Source: JAGOCV01 sp049445855 (GTDB lineage: Bacteria; Pseudomonadota; Gammaproteobacteria; Burkholderiales; Burkholderiaceae_C). From it: a DNA stretch of 64,000 nucleotides. The DNA lies in NCBI RefSeq assembly GCF_049445855.1, contig NZ_JBMSDV010000003.1, forward strand, positions 372,001 to 436,000, given 5' to 3'. How positions within the stretch are numbered: position 1 is the stretch's first letter; each line of letters begins with the position of its first letter. Below are positions 43,626 through 51,618 of this stretch, piece after piece. The notes beneath the pieces were generated by a model, which made no database searches, was not told the DNA's origin, and saw only the letters and a list, made by a program, of their open reading frames with translations. Made by a program: the position numbers and the translations under genes.

Positions 43626-44483
43626 ATGACAGCCTTGTCAAACACGCCCGTTACGGTCTTCATCAGTTCTGGCGAAGCGAGCGTTCTTGAGCGCAAGGTG
43701 CTGATGTATTCTTTGCGACGCAACTCCCGGCGCGATCTGGATATACGCGTCTTCAATGGCACACACAACACCATCGAACGAGAAGGGCGCGCACCTGAGC
43801 CTGCTCCCATGTCGCTCAGGGTGAAGTATCAGAACGTGACGGAGTTCAGCAATTACCGCTTCCTGGTTCCTGAGGTTTGCGGATATCAGGGCCGGGCGAT
43901 TTCCATGGACTCCGATGTGATTGCGCTGGGGGACATTGGCGAGCTGTTCGATGCCGATATGGGTGACAGCGATCTGCTGGCAAAACCCGCGGCGTACGGC
44001 GATACGGTTGACGAGCAATGGGGGTTGAGCGTGATGTTGATCGATTGCGCTCGCACGCGCTGGACACTCGACCAGTATTTCTCCGAGATCGAGGCTGGCA
44101 TATACAGCTACAGTGATTTGCATCAGTTGCGTCCGGGTTTCCTTGCACGCCATCCCCTGAAGGTGGGCCGGATAGACCCCCGCTGGAATGAATTCGACCG
44201 TTGCGATCGGGACTCCCGGCTAATCCACTACACGAACCTCTATTCGCAGCCATGGAAGTTTCGAAGTCATCCATACGGGGACCTATGGTTCCAGTACTTC
44301 GAGGAGGCTCGAAAGGCGGGTTATGTCACGGATCGCGACATCGAGCTGGCGCTTGTGCGCGCCTACGCGCGCCAGGATCTACTGGAAGGCAATCGCTGGA
44401 CAGTGACTTCGTATCTACGGAAGATGGCGCGCGATTTGAAGTCGGAACTGCGTTGCATGCGCGCGGCGATCAGTAGGCGCTGA
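43626..44483 (+). CDS. GT8-like glycosyltransferase
   Basis: A 285-residue GT-A protein. ERKVLMYSLRRNSRRDLDI near the start resembles the GT8/LPS-type nucleotide-binding region, and MDSDVIALGDIGELFD contains the DxD metal motif (DSD) with the following GDI typical of GT8. HYTNLYSQPWKFRSHPY near the end matches the retaining-enzyme C-terminal motif HxxGxxKPW in degenerate form. ATG 43626 lies two bases after the methyltransferase stop. Donor unknown. Confidence 0.72.
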   Translation: MTALSNTPVTVFISSGEASVLERKVLMYSLRRNSRRDLDIRVFNGTHNTIEREGRAPEPAPMSLRVKYQNVTEFSNYRFLVPEVCGYQGRAISMDSDVIALGDIGELFDADMGDSDLLAKPAAYGDTVDEQWGLSVMLIDCARTRWTLDQYFSEIEAGIYSYSDLHQLRPGFLARHPLKVGRIDPRWNEFDRCDRDSRLIHYTNLYSQPWKFRSHPYGDLWFQYFEEARKAGYVTDRDIELALVRAYARQDLLEGNRWTVTSYLRKMARDLKSELRCMRAAISRR

Positions 44484-44484
44484 T

Positions 44485-45669
44485 ATGACAATCGAGCGGC
44501 TGATTGTCTGCCAAGGCACTGCCCAATTGGTGACGGCGGTTGCGGCGCTCCGCGCACATATGGCAAGAAGCACTGCCAGGTCAGAATCGCAGCAATCGCG
44601 TGAACATTTACTGATATGCGGGCTGGCTGTTGCCGACGAGTCGCAGGCTGAGGAGTTCGCGACCGTGATCGAAAAGATGGCGGCGTTACTGCATCCCTTT
44701 GCCACAATCACCCGGCTTGCAGATAAACGGCTGGAGCAACTGCTCGCTGAAGCCAGAAGTGCGTCCAGCGCGTCTGGAATAGCTGCGCTCCTTCATCAGG
44801 CGACTGGCATAGGAGAAATTGACGAGGTGTTCACAGTGCGCGATTGGCAGTCGTGCAATGTGCTTGCGCTCAGCGCCTATCCGGATGCGTTGCATGTCTG
44901 CTATGGGGATAGTGTCGGCGTGTACCTGCCAAAAGGATTCATGGCCCCGCCGCCGAGCCTCAGGTCGCGGATCGCGCTATGGCTGCGGCACGTCATGTCG
45001 CCAATTCCTGCGCTGCTTGCCAGTCCGCGATTAGATGTGAGTTACCTGCTGCTTCCTGAAGCCTTTAGTCTCCCTCCCAGCGGTGACGTTGTGCGCACAG
45101 AGGCAGCGGTACTCCGGGATTTATTCCACATTCTTTCGCCGCTGCTTAACGCGACCGCGATGGATGACTTGTATGTGCGAGTTGCTGACCGATCGGTGTG
45201 GGTGCTAATGGGTAGCAACTTCTCTGAGCAGGGTCTGATGACGCTGGAGCAAGAGCTTGATGCGTACTGTGAGTGGATTGAAGGCTTGCTCCCATCACCC
45301 GACACGGTGTTGCTAATCAAGTCTCATCCAAGGGATCGCCGCGGTAAACGTGAATTGCTGGAAACAAGGCTCCGGCGTCAGTTTGGCGAAGTGTGGTCTG
45401 CCGATTTTTTGGGAAGTGCTTATCTTCCCATCGAGGTGCTCCTGCTCAATCTCAAGCCCGTGGTGGCATCCCTGCGCACTTTGACAGTGAGCACGGCCTG
45501 TCTTGCGGCGCATTTCGTCGTCAAAAGCCGAAACCATATCGGGTTTGGTGACACGATTGTGCGAAGGTACGTGATGGCTAATAGGCGCCGTGAACGCCTC
45601 GAGCATGAACGCGAACTGCGCCGTCTTTGTATGCGGTTGACGGATGACGATCGACCGGAAATGATATGA
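44485..45669 (+). CDS. Putative GT-B glycosyltransferase, sialyltransferase-like
   Basis: A 394-residue protein not firmly placed. The opening LIVCQGTAQLVTAVAALRAH resembles the N-terminal Rossmann half of GT52/polysialyltransferase-like enzymes, and CYGDSVGVYLPKGF and LLIKSHPRDRRGKRELL in the second half match the spaced motifs (acidic Gly-Asp loop; K-x-HP-R-D) seen in that group. TVSTACLAAHFVVKS is where the CMP/nucleotide contact would lie. No CMP-sialic-acid genes are in the window, so donor may differ. Overlaps the preceding and following genes tightly. Confidence 0.5.
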   Translation: MTIERLIVCQGTAQLVTAVAALRAHMARSTARSESQQSREHLLICGLAVADESQAEEFATVIEKMAALLHPFATITRLADKRLEQLLAEARSASSASGIAALLHQATGIGEIDEVFTVRDWQSCNVLALSAYPDALHVCYGDSVGVYLPKGFMAPPPSLRSRIALWLRHVMSPIPALLASPRLDVSYLLLPEAFSLPPSGDVVRTEAAVLRDLFHILSPLLNATAMDDLYVRVADRSVWVLMGSNFSEQGLMTLEQELDAYCEWIEGLLPSPDTVLLIKSHPRDRRGKRELLETRLRRQFGEVWSADFLGSAYLPIEVLLLNLKPVVASLRTLTVSTACLAAHFVVKSRNHIGFGDTIVRRYVMANRRRERLEHERELRRLCMRLTDDDRPEMI

Positions 45670-45860
45670 CGTCACTTGTTAAAGGCTTGGGGTCTCCTAT
45701 GGTTTTACCTGATCTACGACGCGTGAAAAGAAGCGTTGATGGCGGATTACAGCTCTACTGCGGCGCTGCACACGATCTGGATATTCACTGGGGTTCTGAG
45801 ACGGCTGCGGTTCTAAAAGTCCGGCGTGAGGGTCGTCGCGCTCGAAAAAAAAAATGCTGA
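45666..45860 (+). CDS. Short ORF bridging to the GT2 gene, possible leader or frameshifted N-terminus
   Basis: A 64-codon frame starting at an ATG overlapping the previous stop (ATGA) and ending in RRARKKKC at a stop that overlaps the GT2 start by seven bases. The lysines are encoded by a run of ten A. It resembles no family I know. A one-base slip on the A-run would fuse it to the GT2 frame. It may be a coupling ORF, a true N-terminus split by slippage or sequencing error, or noise. Confidence 0.35.
   Translation: MTSLVKGLGSPMVLPDLRRVKRSVDGGLQLYCGAAHDLDIHWGSETAAVLKVRREGRRARKKKC
45845..45854. repeat. A10 homopolymer at the GT2 start
   Basis: Ten consecutive A, the last being the A of the GT2 ATG. 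No Shine-Dalgarno lies close upstream. Runs of this length are prone to transcriptional slippage and to sequencing error. Confidence 0.85.
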
Positions 45861-46777
45861 GCTACGAAGGTTCGGCGGTCTTGTCGGATCGAGCTGGTGG
45901 CGGTAGGCTGCTGCGTGGAACAAGGTCGTCCTCGGTCGAGGCGCCGCTGATCACAGTCATAACTGCCACCTACAATGCGGCCCTATATCTGCCCACCTTG
46001 GTTGCCTCCATTCGCCAGCAGACATATTCCGGCATTGAATGGATAGTGATGGATGCGGAGTCGACAGACGGCACCATCGCAATCCTGCAGTCCAGTTCTG
46101 ATGTCGTCGACTACTGGAGCAGTTCTGCCGACACCGGTATCTACAACGCGTGGAACAAGGCGCTGCGCCATGCCAATGGGGAGTGGGTTTGTTTTCTGGG
46201 GGCAGATGACTATTTGTGGAGCAGCGACGCAATGGCCCGCATGGCTGTTGCGCTACGCGATTTGCCGGCTGATGTGCGAATCGCTTATGCGCAGGTCATG
46301 CTTTTAGGGCGGGATGATGCGCCGCTGTATGCCGTGGGTACACGTTGTAACTCCGACCTAGATCGTCACTTGGATGTCATGAAGCTTCCCCCTCACCCTG
46401 GCCTGATGCATAGACGCGCAATATTTGAGCAGCATGGTGGATTCGACGAAAGCTTTCGGATCGCCGGTGACGCGGATTTACTGTTTCGTGAGTTGCGGCA
46501 TTCCACTGCGCGGTTTGTGCCTGACCTGGTGATTGCTGGGATGAGGCAGGGCGGCATCAGCAGTAAACCTTCGAATGTGTTGCGATCGCTGCAGGAGCTT
46601 CGTCGAATCCAGCGCAAATACGGCGTTCGGTGGCCCGGAGCCGCGCTGACGAAGGCTAGGCTCCGAGCCTACGTCCGGCTGATACTGTGGGGCATTGTGG
46701 GTGAACGTCTAGGCCGATATGTGCTCGATGCGGGGCGTCGGGTCTCGGGCAAGCCGGCCTACTGGACACGCACATGA
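45854..46777 (+). CDS. Family 2 glycosyltransferase
   Basis: A 307-residue GT-A enzyme. After an unusual ~33-residue N-terminal segment the catalytic domain starts at LITVITATYNAALYLPTL and continues WIVMDAESTDGTIAIL, SSADTGIYNAWNKALRHANG and GEWVCFLGADDYLW (DD of the metal site). The C-terminal part has HPGLMHRRAIFEQHGGFDES. This is the WcaA/WcaE-like subgroup. The start ATG is preceded by ten A and no ribosome site, so expression may depend on coupling or slippage from the short ORF upstream. Confidence 0.82.
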   Translation: MLSYEGSAVLSDRAGGGRLLRGTRSSSVEAPLITVITATYNAALYLPTLVASIRQQTYSGIEWIVMDAESTDGTIAILQSSSDVVDYWSSSADTGIYNAWNKALRHANGEWVCFLGADDYLWSSDAMARMAVALRDLPADVRIAYAQVMLLGRDDAPLYAVGTRCNSDLDRHLDVMKLPPHPGLMHRRAIFEQHGGFDESFRIAGDADLLFRELRHSTARFVPDLVIAGMRQGGISSKPSNVLRSLQELRRIQRKYGVRWPGAALTKARLRAYVRLILWGIVGERLGRYVLDAGRRVSGKPAYWTRT

Positions 46778-46839
46778 TTGCAACGATGAAGCGTCATGAT
46801 CTTGCTGTCGGGTCCAAAAGGCAGAATGGCGTCATATGA
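46774..46839 (+). CDS. 21-codon bridging mini-ORF
   Basis: ATG at 46774 overlaps the GT2 stop (ATGA) and its TGA overlaps the ATG of the next SDR. It exactly fills the gap and could carry ribosomes across. Peptide is basic, of no known family. May be chance. Confidence 0.22.
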   Translation: MIATMKRHDLAVGSKRQNGVI

Positions 46840-47648
46840 ACATTGTTCTGACAGGTTCGCAAGGTAATTTCGGAAGCGAGTTCCGGAAGCGGGCCGGGCA
46901 CAATGTGATCGGCATCGATCGGGATGCGTGGGAAAGTCTGAACCGTATGCCGTCTTTGCCCGAGGCGGTGGTTATACATGCTGCGAGCGACTTGCGGTCG
47001 CCTGCTTCGGTATCGCCAGCGCGTTTGATGGAGTCCAATGTCATGGCGACGGCGCGCCTTCTCGAGGAGGCGCGTCGCCTTCGCGTGAAGCGCTTTGTCT
47101 TTTTGAGTAGCTGCGCGGTCTATGGCGAGGACATGCATACCGCCGAAGACAGTTCCCTGAGTCCCATCAGCATCAACGGTGTTGGAAAATTGCTCAATGA
47201 AAAGCTGATCTCGGAATTTTGTAGTGCGCATGGGATCGAGTATCAGATACTCCGAATCTTTAATATGTACGGTGGGCGTGATGGATTTTCGATCGTGAGT
47301 CGCCTTGAGCAGGCAGTGCGTGGGAACATGTCCTTCGTATTGAACAATCACGGGGTTGCGCAGCGGGATTTCATCCATGTCGCAGACGTGGTAACGATTG
47401 TTCTGGGGTTACTGGGAATGCCGGTGCGCCATGCATACCTCAATATCGGCACCGGTGTGGCTACACGCATCTCGTCGCTCGTTGAATGGGCGCGACGGGC
47501 CCACCCGGAGCTGAAGGTCGAATACGCGAAGACCGTGACTCAGGAGGCTGAATACTCGCGGGCTGATACTGGCCGGCTGACGGAAACGATGAAGCTCGAT
47601 TTCATAAGTATCAGCGACTATGTATTGAATGATTTCAAACCTGTTTGA
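46836..47648 (+). CDS. NAD-dependent epimerase-like SDR lacking the catalytic tyrosine
   Basis: A 270-residue extended SDR. The NAD loop is VLTGSQGNFGSEF, Ser is in VFLSSCAVYGED, and sugar-site residues follow (LRIFNMYGGRDGFSIV, QRDFIHVADVVTIV). In place of YxxxK it has N114-G-V-G-K118: the catalytic Tyr is Asn, while Lys is kept. It may be catalytically altered, work by another residue, or be degenerating. It lies between two glycosyltransferases in the less GC-rich part of the cluster. Confidence 0.72.
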   Translation: MNIVLTGSQGNFGSEFRKRAGHNVIGIDRDAWESLNRMPSLPEAVVIHAASDLRSPASVSPARLMESNVMATARLLEEARRLRVKRFVFLSSCAVYGEDMHTAEDSSLSPISINGVGKLLNEKLISEFCSAHGIEYQILRIFNMYGGRDGFSIVSRLEQAVRGNMSFVLNNHGVAQRDFIHVADVVTIVLGLLGMPVRHAYLNIGTGVATRISSLVEWARRAHPELKVEYAKTVTQEAEYSRADTGRLTETMKLDFISISDYVLNDFKPV

Positions 47649-47659
47649 AGTAGCGGCGA

Positions 47660-47716
47660 ATGACGCCCACTATGCGAAGATGCTTTGAAGTCAGCCCAGA
47701 CCGACGGAAGCCATGA
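47660..47716 (+). CDS. 18-codon mini-ORF ending on the next start
   Basis: ATG 47660 to a TGA at 47714-47716 which overlaps the ATG at 47713 (ATGA). It covers most of the 64-base gap. Possible coupling peptide; low support. Confidence 0.18.
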   Translation: MTPTMRRCFEVSPDRRKP

Positions 47717-48657
47717 CACAAGCAGACCCTCCCCGCATACTGCTTATCGGGGGTAACGGATACATTGGTCGCCACCTCGCGGAGCGCTTGGCGGCGAGCG
47801 CAGGCCAAGTGACTTTGCTGGGCCGTTCGGCCATGGCACCTACAGGCGGAAATTCTGGGCTGCGATATTTGCAAGGCGATTACGCCGATACCCACGTGCT
47901 TGAGTCGCTGCTCGATTCGCACGATGTCGTCGTTCATCTGGCATACGCCACGGTGCCCAACACGTCGTTCGACGATCCGTTGGCCGATCTTCAGCAGAAT
48001 CTTCCGCCAGTCGTTCGCCTGTTCACCGAAATCGCAGCGCGAGGTAAGAAGTTGGTGCTTGTATCGTCAGGTGGTACGGTGTATGGAGAGGCATTGCGCC
48101 TGCCCATTACGGAAGACCAGCCCGCGCGCCCCATCTCGCCATATGGGGTTACCAAGCTCACCCTCGAAAACTACGCGCATGTCTACGCAGTCACTCACGG
48201 TTTGCGCTACGTTTGCGTGCGTCCCGCCAATGCCTATGGGCCGGGTCAGAGGCCTTTCATCGGGCAAGGCTTTATCTCCACGGCGATGGCCTCGGCCATG
48301 CGTGGTGATCCTGTCCGCATATTCGGCGAACGCGGGACGGTGCGGGATTACATTTTTATCGAGGATCTCGCAGATGGCATTGCAAAGCTGCTGTATCAGG
48401 GGGCGTTGTCGCAAACTTATAACCTCGGTTCGGGTGAGGGCCGCTCCAATATGGATGTCATCGATGCGATGGAGCCATTGCTGCGTGCAAACGGCCACAC
48501 GCTGCGCGTCGAGCATCTGCCCGAACGCTCATTCGATGTTCGGGCCAACGTGCTCGATTCGACCCGCATGCGTTCACTGACAGGTTGGGCGCCTGGCGTG
48601 AAATTCGAGTCGGGCCTGGAGAAAACCTACCGTTGGCTTCGCGACAATGGCTTCTGA
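47713..48657 (+). CDS. NAD-dependent epimerase/dehydratase
   Basis: A 314-residue GalE-like extended SDR. NAD loop LIGGNGYIGRHLAERL, Ser in LVSSGGTVYGEA, YxxxK as SPYGVTKLTLENYA, then RPANAYGPGQRPFIGQG and RDYIFIEDLADGIAKL. All catalytic residues are intact. Likely an epimerase of UDP-sugar (for example UDP-GlcNAc/GalNAc or Glc/Gal). Its last eleven bases overlap the next gene. Confidence 0.8.
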   Translation: MTQADPPRILLIGGNGYIGRHLAERLAASAGQVTLLGRSAMAPTGGNSGLRYLQGDYADTHVLESLLDSHDVVVHLAYATVPNTSFDDPLADLQQNLPPVVRLFTEIAARGKKLVLVSSGGTVYGEALRLPITEDQPARPISPYGVTKLTLENYAHVYAVTHGLRYVCVRPANAYGPGQRPFIGQGFISTAMASAMRGDPVRIFGERGTVRDYIFIEDLADGIAKLLYQGALSQTYNLGSGEGRSNMDVIDAMEPLLRANGHTLRVEHLPERSFDVRANVLDSTRMRSLTGWAPGVKFESGLEKTYRWLRDNGF

Positions 48658-49531
48658 CCTGCCTGTCGTCACGGTGGCGATGCCGATCTACAACGCCGGC
48701 GGGTATCTGCGCGCTGCTGTCAACTCCATTCGTCTGCAAACCCTGCAGGACTGGGAGTTGCTGATCATCGATGATGGTTCTACAGACAATGCGATTGCCT
48801 GCCTTGCAGGCCTCGATGACAAGCGCGTCCGGGTTATTCGTGACGGATTCAACCGCGGCCTTGCTGCACGACTCAACGAAGCCATCGACATGGCCAGAGG
48901 CGAGTTCTTCGCCAGGATGGACCAGGACGATATCTCGTATCCCGAGCGGCTGGAGAAGCAGGTGGCGCGGCTGCGCGCGGACGCCGCGTTGGACCTTGTG
49001 GCAACGCGAGCGATCCGTATCGACGAGAGCAGTGAGGCCATAGACCTGTTTCCCGCGCCCGAAAGCGATAGTGAGATTGCTGCGCGGCCTTGGCAAGGTT
49101 TCCACATGCCCCATCCCAGCTGGACTGGTCGAGTGCAGTGGTTTCGAGACCACCGTTATGCCACGCCTGGTCCTTATTTTTGTGAAGATCAGGAATTGCT
49201 GTTGCGCAGTTACCCTGCAAGCCGCTTCGCTATCGTGGACGAGGTCCTGTTTGCGTATCGGGTGCGCCGACGGTTCAATCCGCACAAGCAGTTTCGCACC
49301 CGCCTTGCCGTATGGCGGGTGCAGCAAGCGCAATTTGCGAAGCGGCGGCAGTGGCTCAACCTTTTATTGGCGACGCTGATGCTTGTTGCGCGCGTTGCAG
49401 TCGACGCGGCAACACAGCTTGGATGGAAGATCGGCGGATCTGACGTGCGCCGCGAATCGCGGCTCGATCCGGCATTGCAAACTCAATGGCTGCATGTTCG
49501 GGCCGCGACCATGAAGGCCCCTGCGACATGA
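48647..49531 (+). CDS. Family 2 glycosyltransferase
   Basis: A 294-residue GT-A enzyme: VVTVAMPIYNAGGYLRAAV, LQTLQDWELLIIDDGSTDN, NRGLAARLNEAIDMARGEF and ARMDQDDISYPERLEKQV (Asp-Gln-Asp-Asp, metal/donor site). A C-terminal amphipathic helix (LLLATLMLVARVAVDAA) may tether it to the membrane. Donor unknown. It overlaps both neighbours, so is translated with them. Confidence 0.85.
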   Translation: MASDLPVVTVAMPIYNAGGYLRAAVNSIRLQTLQDWELLIIDDGSTDNAIACLAGLDDKRVRVIRDGFNRGLAARLNEAIDMARGEFFARMDQDDISYPERLEKQVARLRADAALDLVATRAIRIDESSEAIDLFPAPESDSEIAARPWQGFHMPHPSWTGRVQWFRDHRYATPGPYFCEDQELLLRSYPASRFAIVDEVLFAYRVRRRFNPHKQFRTRLAVWRVQQAQFAKRRQWLNLLLATLMLVARVAVDAATQLGWKIGGSDVRRESRLDPALQTQWLHVRAATMKAPAT

Positions 49532-50697
49532 AGATCTGTCGCGTCGTGACCGTCCCCTTTTTTTTCCAGAACCATCTTCGTGAGCAGGTGATTGCCACGA
49601 TCCGTGCGGGGCATGAAGTCACGCTCGTCTGCAGCCCGGGGCCGGAAATTGCCGACTTGCGAAACATCGCAGGTGTGCGCATCTGCGAGATCGAGATACC
49701 CCGCAAAATTTCGTTGTGGCGCGACATCGTTGCTTTGTTCTTGCTCACCAGACTTTTCGGTCGCGAGAAATTCGACGTTGTGCATTCTGCTACCCCCAAG
49801 GCGGGCATGCTCGCCGCAATCGCTGGCTGGCTGGTGCGTGTGCCCGTGCGGCTGCATACGTTCACGGGGCAGCCATGGGTGGAGTTGGGCGGAGCGGTAC
49901 GCGTACTTGCAAAGACGGGTGATTGGCTCACCGCGCGTCTTGTCACCCATGGCTACACCGACAGCCTGTCCCAACGTGATTTCCTCATCGACCAGGGCAT
50001 CTCCAAAGCGTCGCGGTTGAGCACACTGGGTGCGGGATCGCTGGCGGGCGTTGATCTCCAACGCTTCTGCGTAGCCTCGATTGGAGAGTCCGTCAAGGTT
50101 GACAGGGCGACGCTGGGGGCTTCTTCAAGCACTCGGATCATTACGTTCATCGGGCGTGCGACCGTCGACAAGGGTGTGCGGGAACTGGTCGCGGCCATTC
50201 GCCAGTTGGTGACCGAAGGCTTCGATGTGCTGCTGTTGCTGATCGGGCCTTTCGAACCTGAACACGATCCGCTGCCGAATGAAACGCTGGAGGCGATCAA
50301 GACGGATCCTCACATCCGATCCATCGGCTATTGCGCAGCACCAGAGCGTTATCTGGCCATGACAGACATTTTTTGTATTCCCAGTTATCGGGAGGGCTTC
50401 CCGATCGTTGTGATCGAAGCCGCCGCGATGGGCGTGCCCTCCGTCGGAACTGATATCACGGGCTTGTGCGATGCCGTGGTCGATGGCGTCACGGGGCTGC
50501 TCGTTCCCGTAAAGGAAGTAGACGGTCTTTGTTCAGGGCTCCGGCGCTTGTTGAATGATGAACCGTTGCGTCAGTCGATGGGAGCGGCCGCACGCCGGCG
50601 TGTGGAGGCGCAGTTCGACAGCAAGGTCGTCAACGCCACGGTGCTGGATGAGTACGTACGGCTTGTGAACGTTCGACGTGTGAGTGTGGCGCCATGA
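49528..50697 (+). CDS. GT4 glycosyltransferase, PglA/EpsD-like
   Basis: A 389-residue GT-B enzyme. N-terminal VVTVPFFFQNHLREQVIAT (FFF from an 8-T run), VHSATPKAGMLAAIAGWLV, typical of enzymes adding the second sugar to a lipid-linked acetamido sugar, and the C-terminal FCIPSYREGFPIVVIEAAAMG with the E-x7-E pair (quoted core REGFPIVVIEAAAMG). With a PglC-type initiator and WbpM/WbpV-like genes immediately downstream this is the best candidate for the second-sugar transferase. Confidence 0.85.
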   Translation: MKICRVVTVPFFFQNHLREQVIATIRAGHEVTLVCSPGPEIADLRNIAGVRICEIEIPRKISLWRDIVALFLLTRLFGREKFDVVHSATPKAGMLAAIAGWLVRVPVRLHTFTGQPWVELGGAVRVLAKTGDWLTARLVTHGYTDSLSQRDFLIDQGISKASRLSTLGAGSLAGVDLQRFCVASIGESVKVDRATLGASSSTRIITFIGRATVDKGVRELVAAIRQLVTEGFDVLLLLIGPFEPEHDPLPNETLEAIKTDPHIRSIGYCAAPERYLAMTDIFCIPSYREGFPIVVIEAAAMGVPSVGTDITGLCDAVVDGVTGLLVPVKEVDGLCSGLRRLLNDEPLRQSMGAAARRRVEAQFDSKVVNATVLDEYVRLVNVRRVSVAP

Positions 50698-51608
50698 AGA
50701 TTCTGGTTACCGGCGCCACCGGCTTTGTTGGCAAAGCCCTGTCGAACCGCTTGCGGGAGGACCCGACGAACACGGTTGTCGAGACCTCCCGGTCACGCAA
50801 GGGGCCGGAACTTGCCGGTGGCACTGACTGGTCCGGCCTGCTAGCCCATGTGGACTGCGTGGTGCATGCTGCAGCTCGCGTCCATGTAATGAAGGAGTCA
50901 GCGGCTGATCCACTTGCCGAGTTCCGTCGGGTGAATGTCGACGGCACATTGGCGTTGGCTCGTCAGGCGGCGAAATGCGGTGTCAGACGTTTCGTTTTCG
51001 TCAGTTCCGTCAAGGTCAATGGCGAGTCGACGCTGCCGGGGCGCCCATTCCGCGAAACAGATGTTCCCGCTCCGCAGGACTCCTACGGATACAGTAAACA
51101 TGAAGCGGAGTCGGCATTGCGCGAGCTCGCTGGGCGCACGGGGATTGAGCTTGTCATCGTACGTCCGCCACTCGTCTATGGCCCGGGTGTGAAAGGTAAT
51201 TTTGCTGCACTGATGCGGGCCGTGAGACGTGGCTGGCCTTTGCCGCTCGGCGCAGTGAACAACCAGCGCAGCCTTGTCGCATTGGACAATCTGGTCGATC
51301 TTCTGGCGCTATGCGCCGTACACCCGAAGGCTGCCAACGAGACGTTTATGGTCAGTGACGGTCAGGACCTGTCTACGACTGAACTGGTTCGCGGTATCGC
51401 CGAGGCGATTGCTCGCCCGGCAAGATTGATTCCTGTGCCGCCGTTGCTGTTGCGAGTTGGAGGCGCGATGGCAGGACGCGGCGAAGCCGTTCAACGCCTT
51501 TGTGGGAATCTGCAAGTGGATATTGGCAAGGCGGAAAGCGTGCTGTCATGGACACCGCAAGTTGCCGTGGCCGAAGGTTTACGTCGTGCCGCTGCAGGTC
51601 TTGAATGA
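50694..51608 (+). CDS. WbpV-like UDP-4-keto-6-deoxy-HexNAc reductase
   Basis: A 304-residue SDR. VTGATGFVGKALSNRL, VVHAAARVHVMKE (hallmark of the WbpV/RmD-like UDP-QuiNAc reductases), VFVSSVKVNGE, YxxxK as DSYGYSKHEAE and RPPLVYGPGVKGNFAALM. It would reduce the WbpM product to UDP-D-QuiNAc or UDP-D-FucNAc. The trio WbpV-like, phosphoglycosyl transferase, WbpM-like at the end of an O-antigen cluster is well known from Pseudomonas. Confidence 0.85.
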   Translation: MKILVTGATGFVGKALSNRLREDPTNTVVETSRSRKGPELAGGTDWSGLLAHVDCVVHAAARVHVMKESAADPLAEFRRVNVDGTLALARQAAKCGVRRFVFVSSVKVNGESTLPGRPFRETDVPAPQDSYGYSKHEAESALRELAGRTGIELVIVRPPLVYGPGVKGNFAALMRAVRRGWPLPLGAVNNQRSLVALDNLVDLLALCAVHPKAANETFMVSDGQDLSTTELVRGIAEAIARPARLIPVPPLLLRVGGAMAGRGEAVQRLCGNLQVDIGKAESVLSWTPQVAVAEGLRRAAAGLE

Positions 51609-51618
51609 CGAGGCATCG

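Noticed and set aside
49558..49565. Eight-T run as a possible phase-variation tract
   Set aside because: It encodes a normal Phe-Phe-Phe within an intact GT4 gene and does not border a start codon or second frame.
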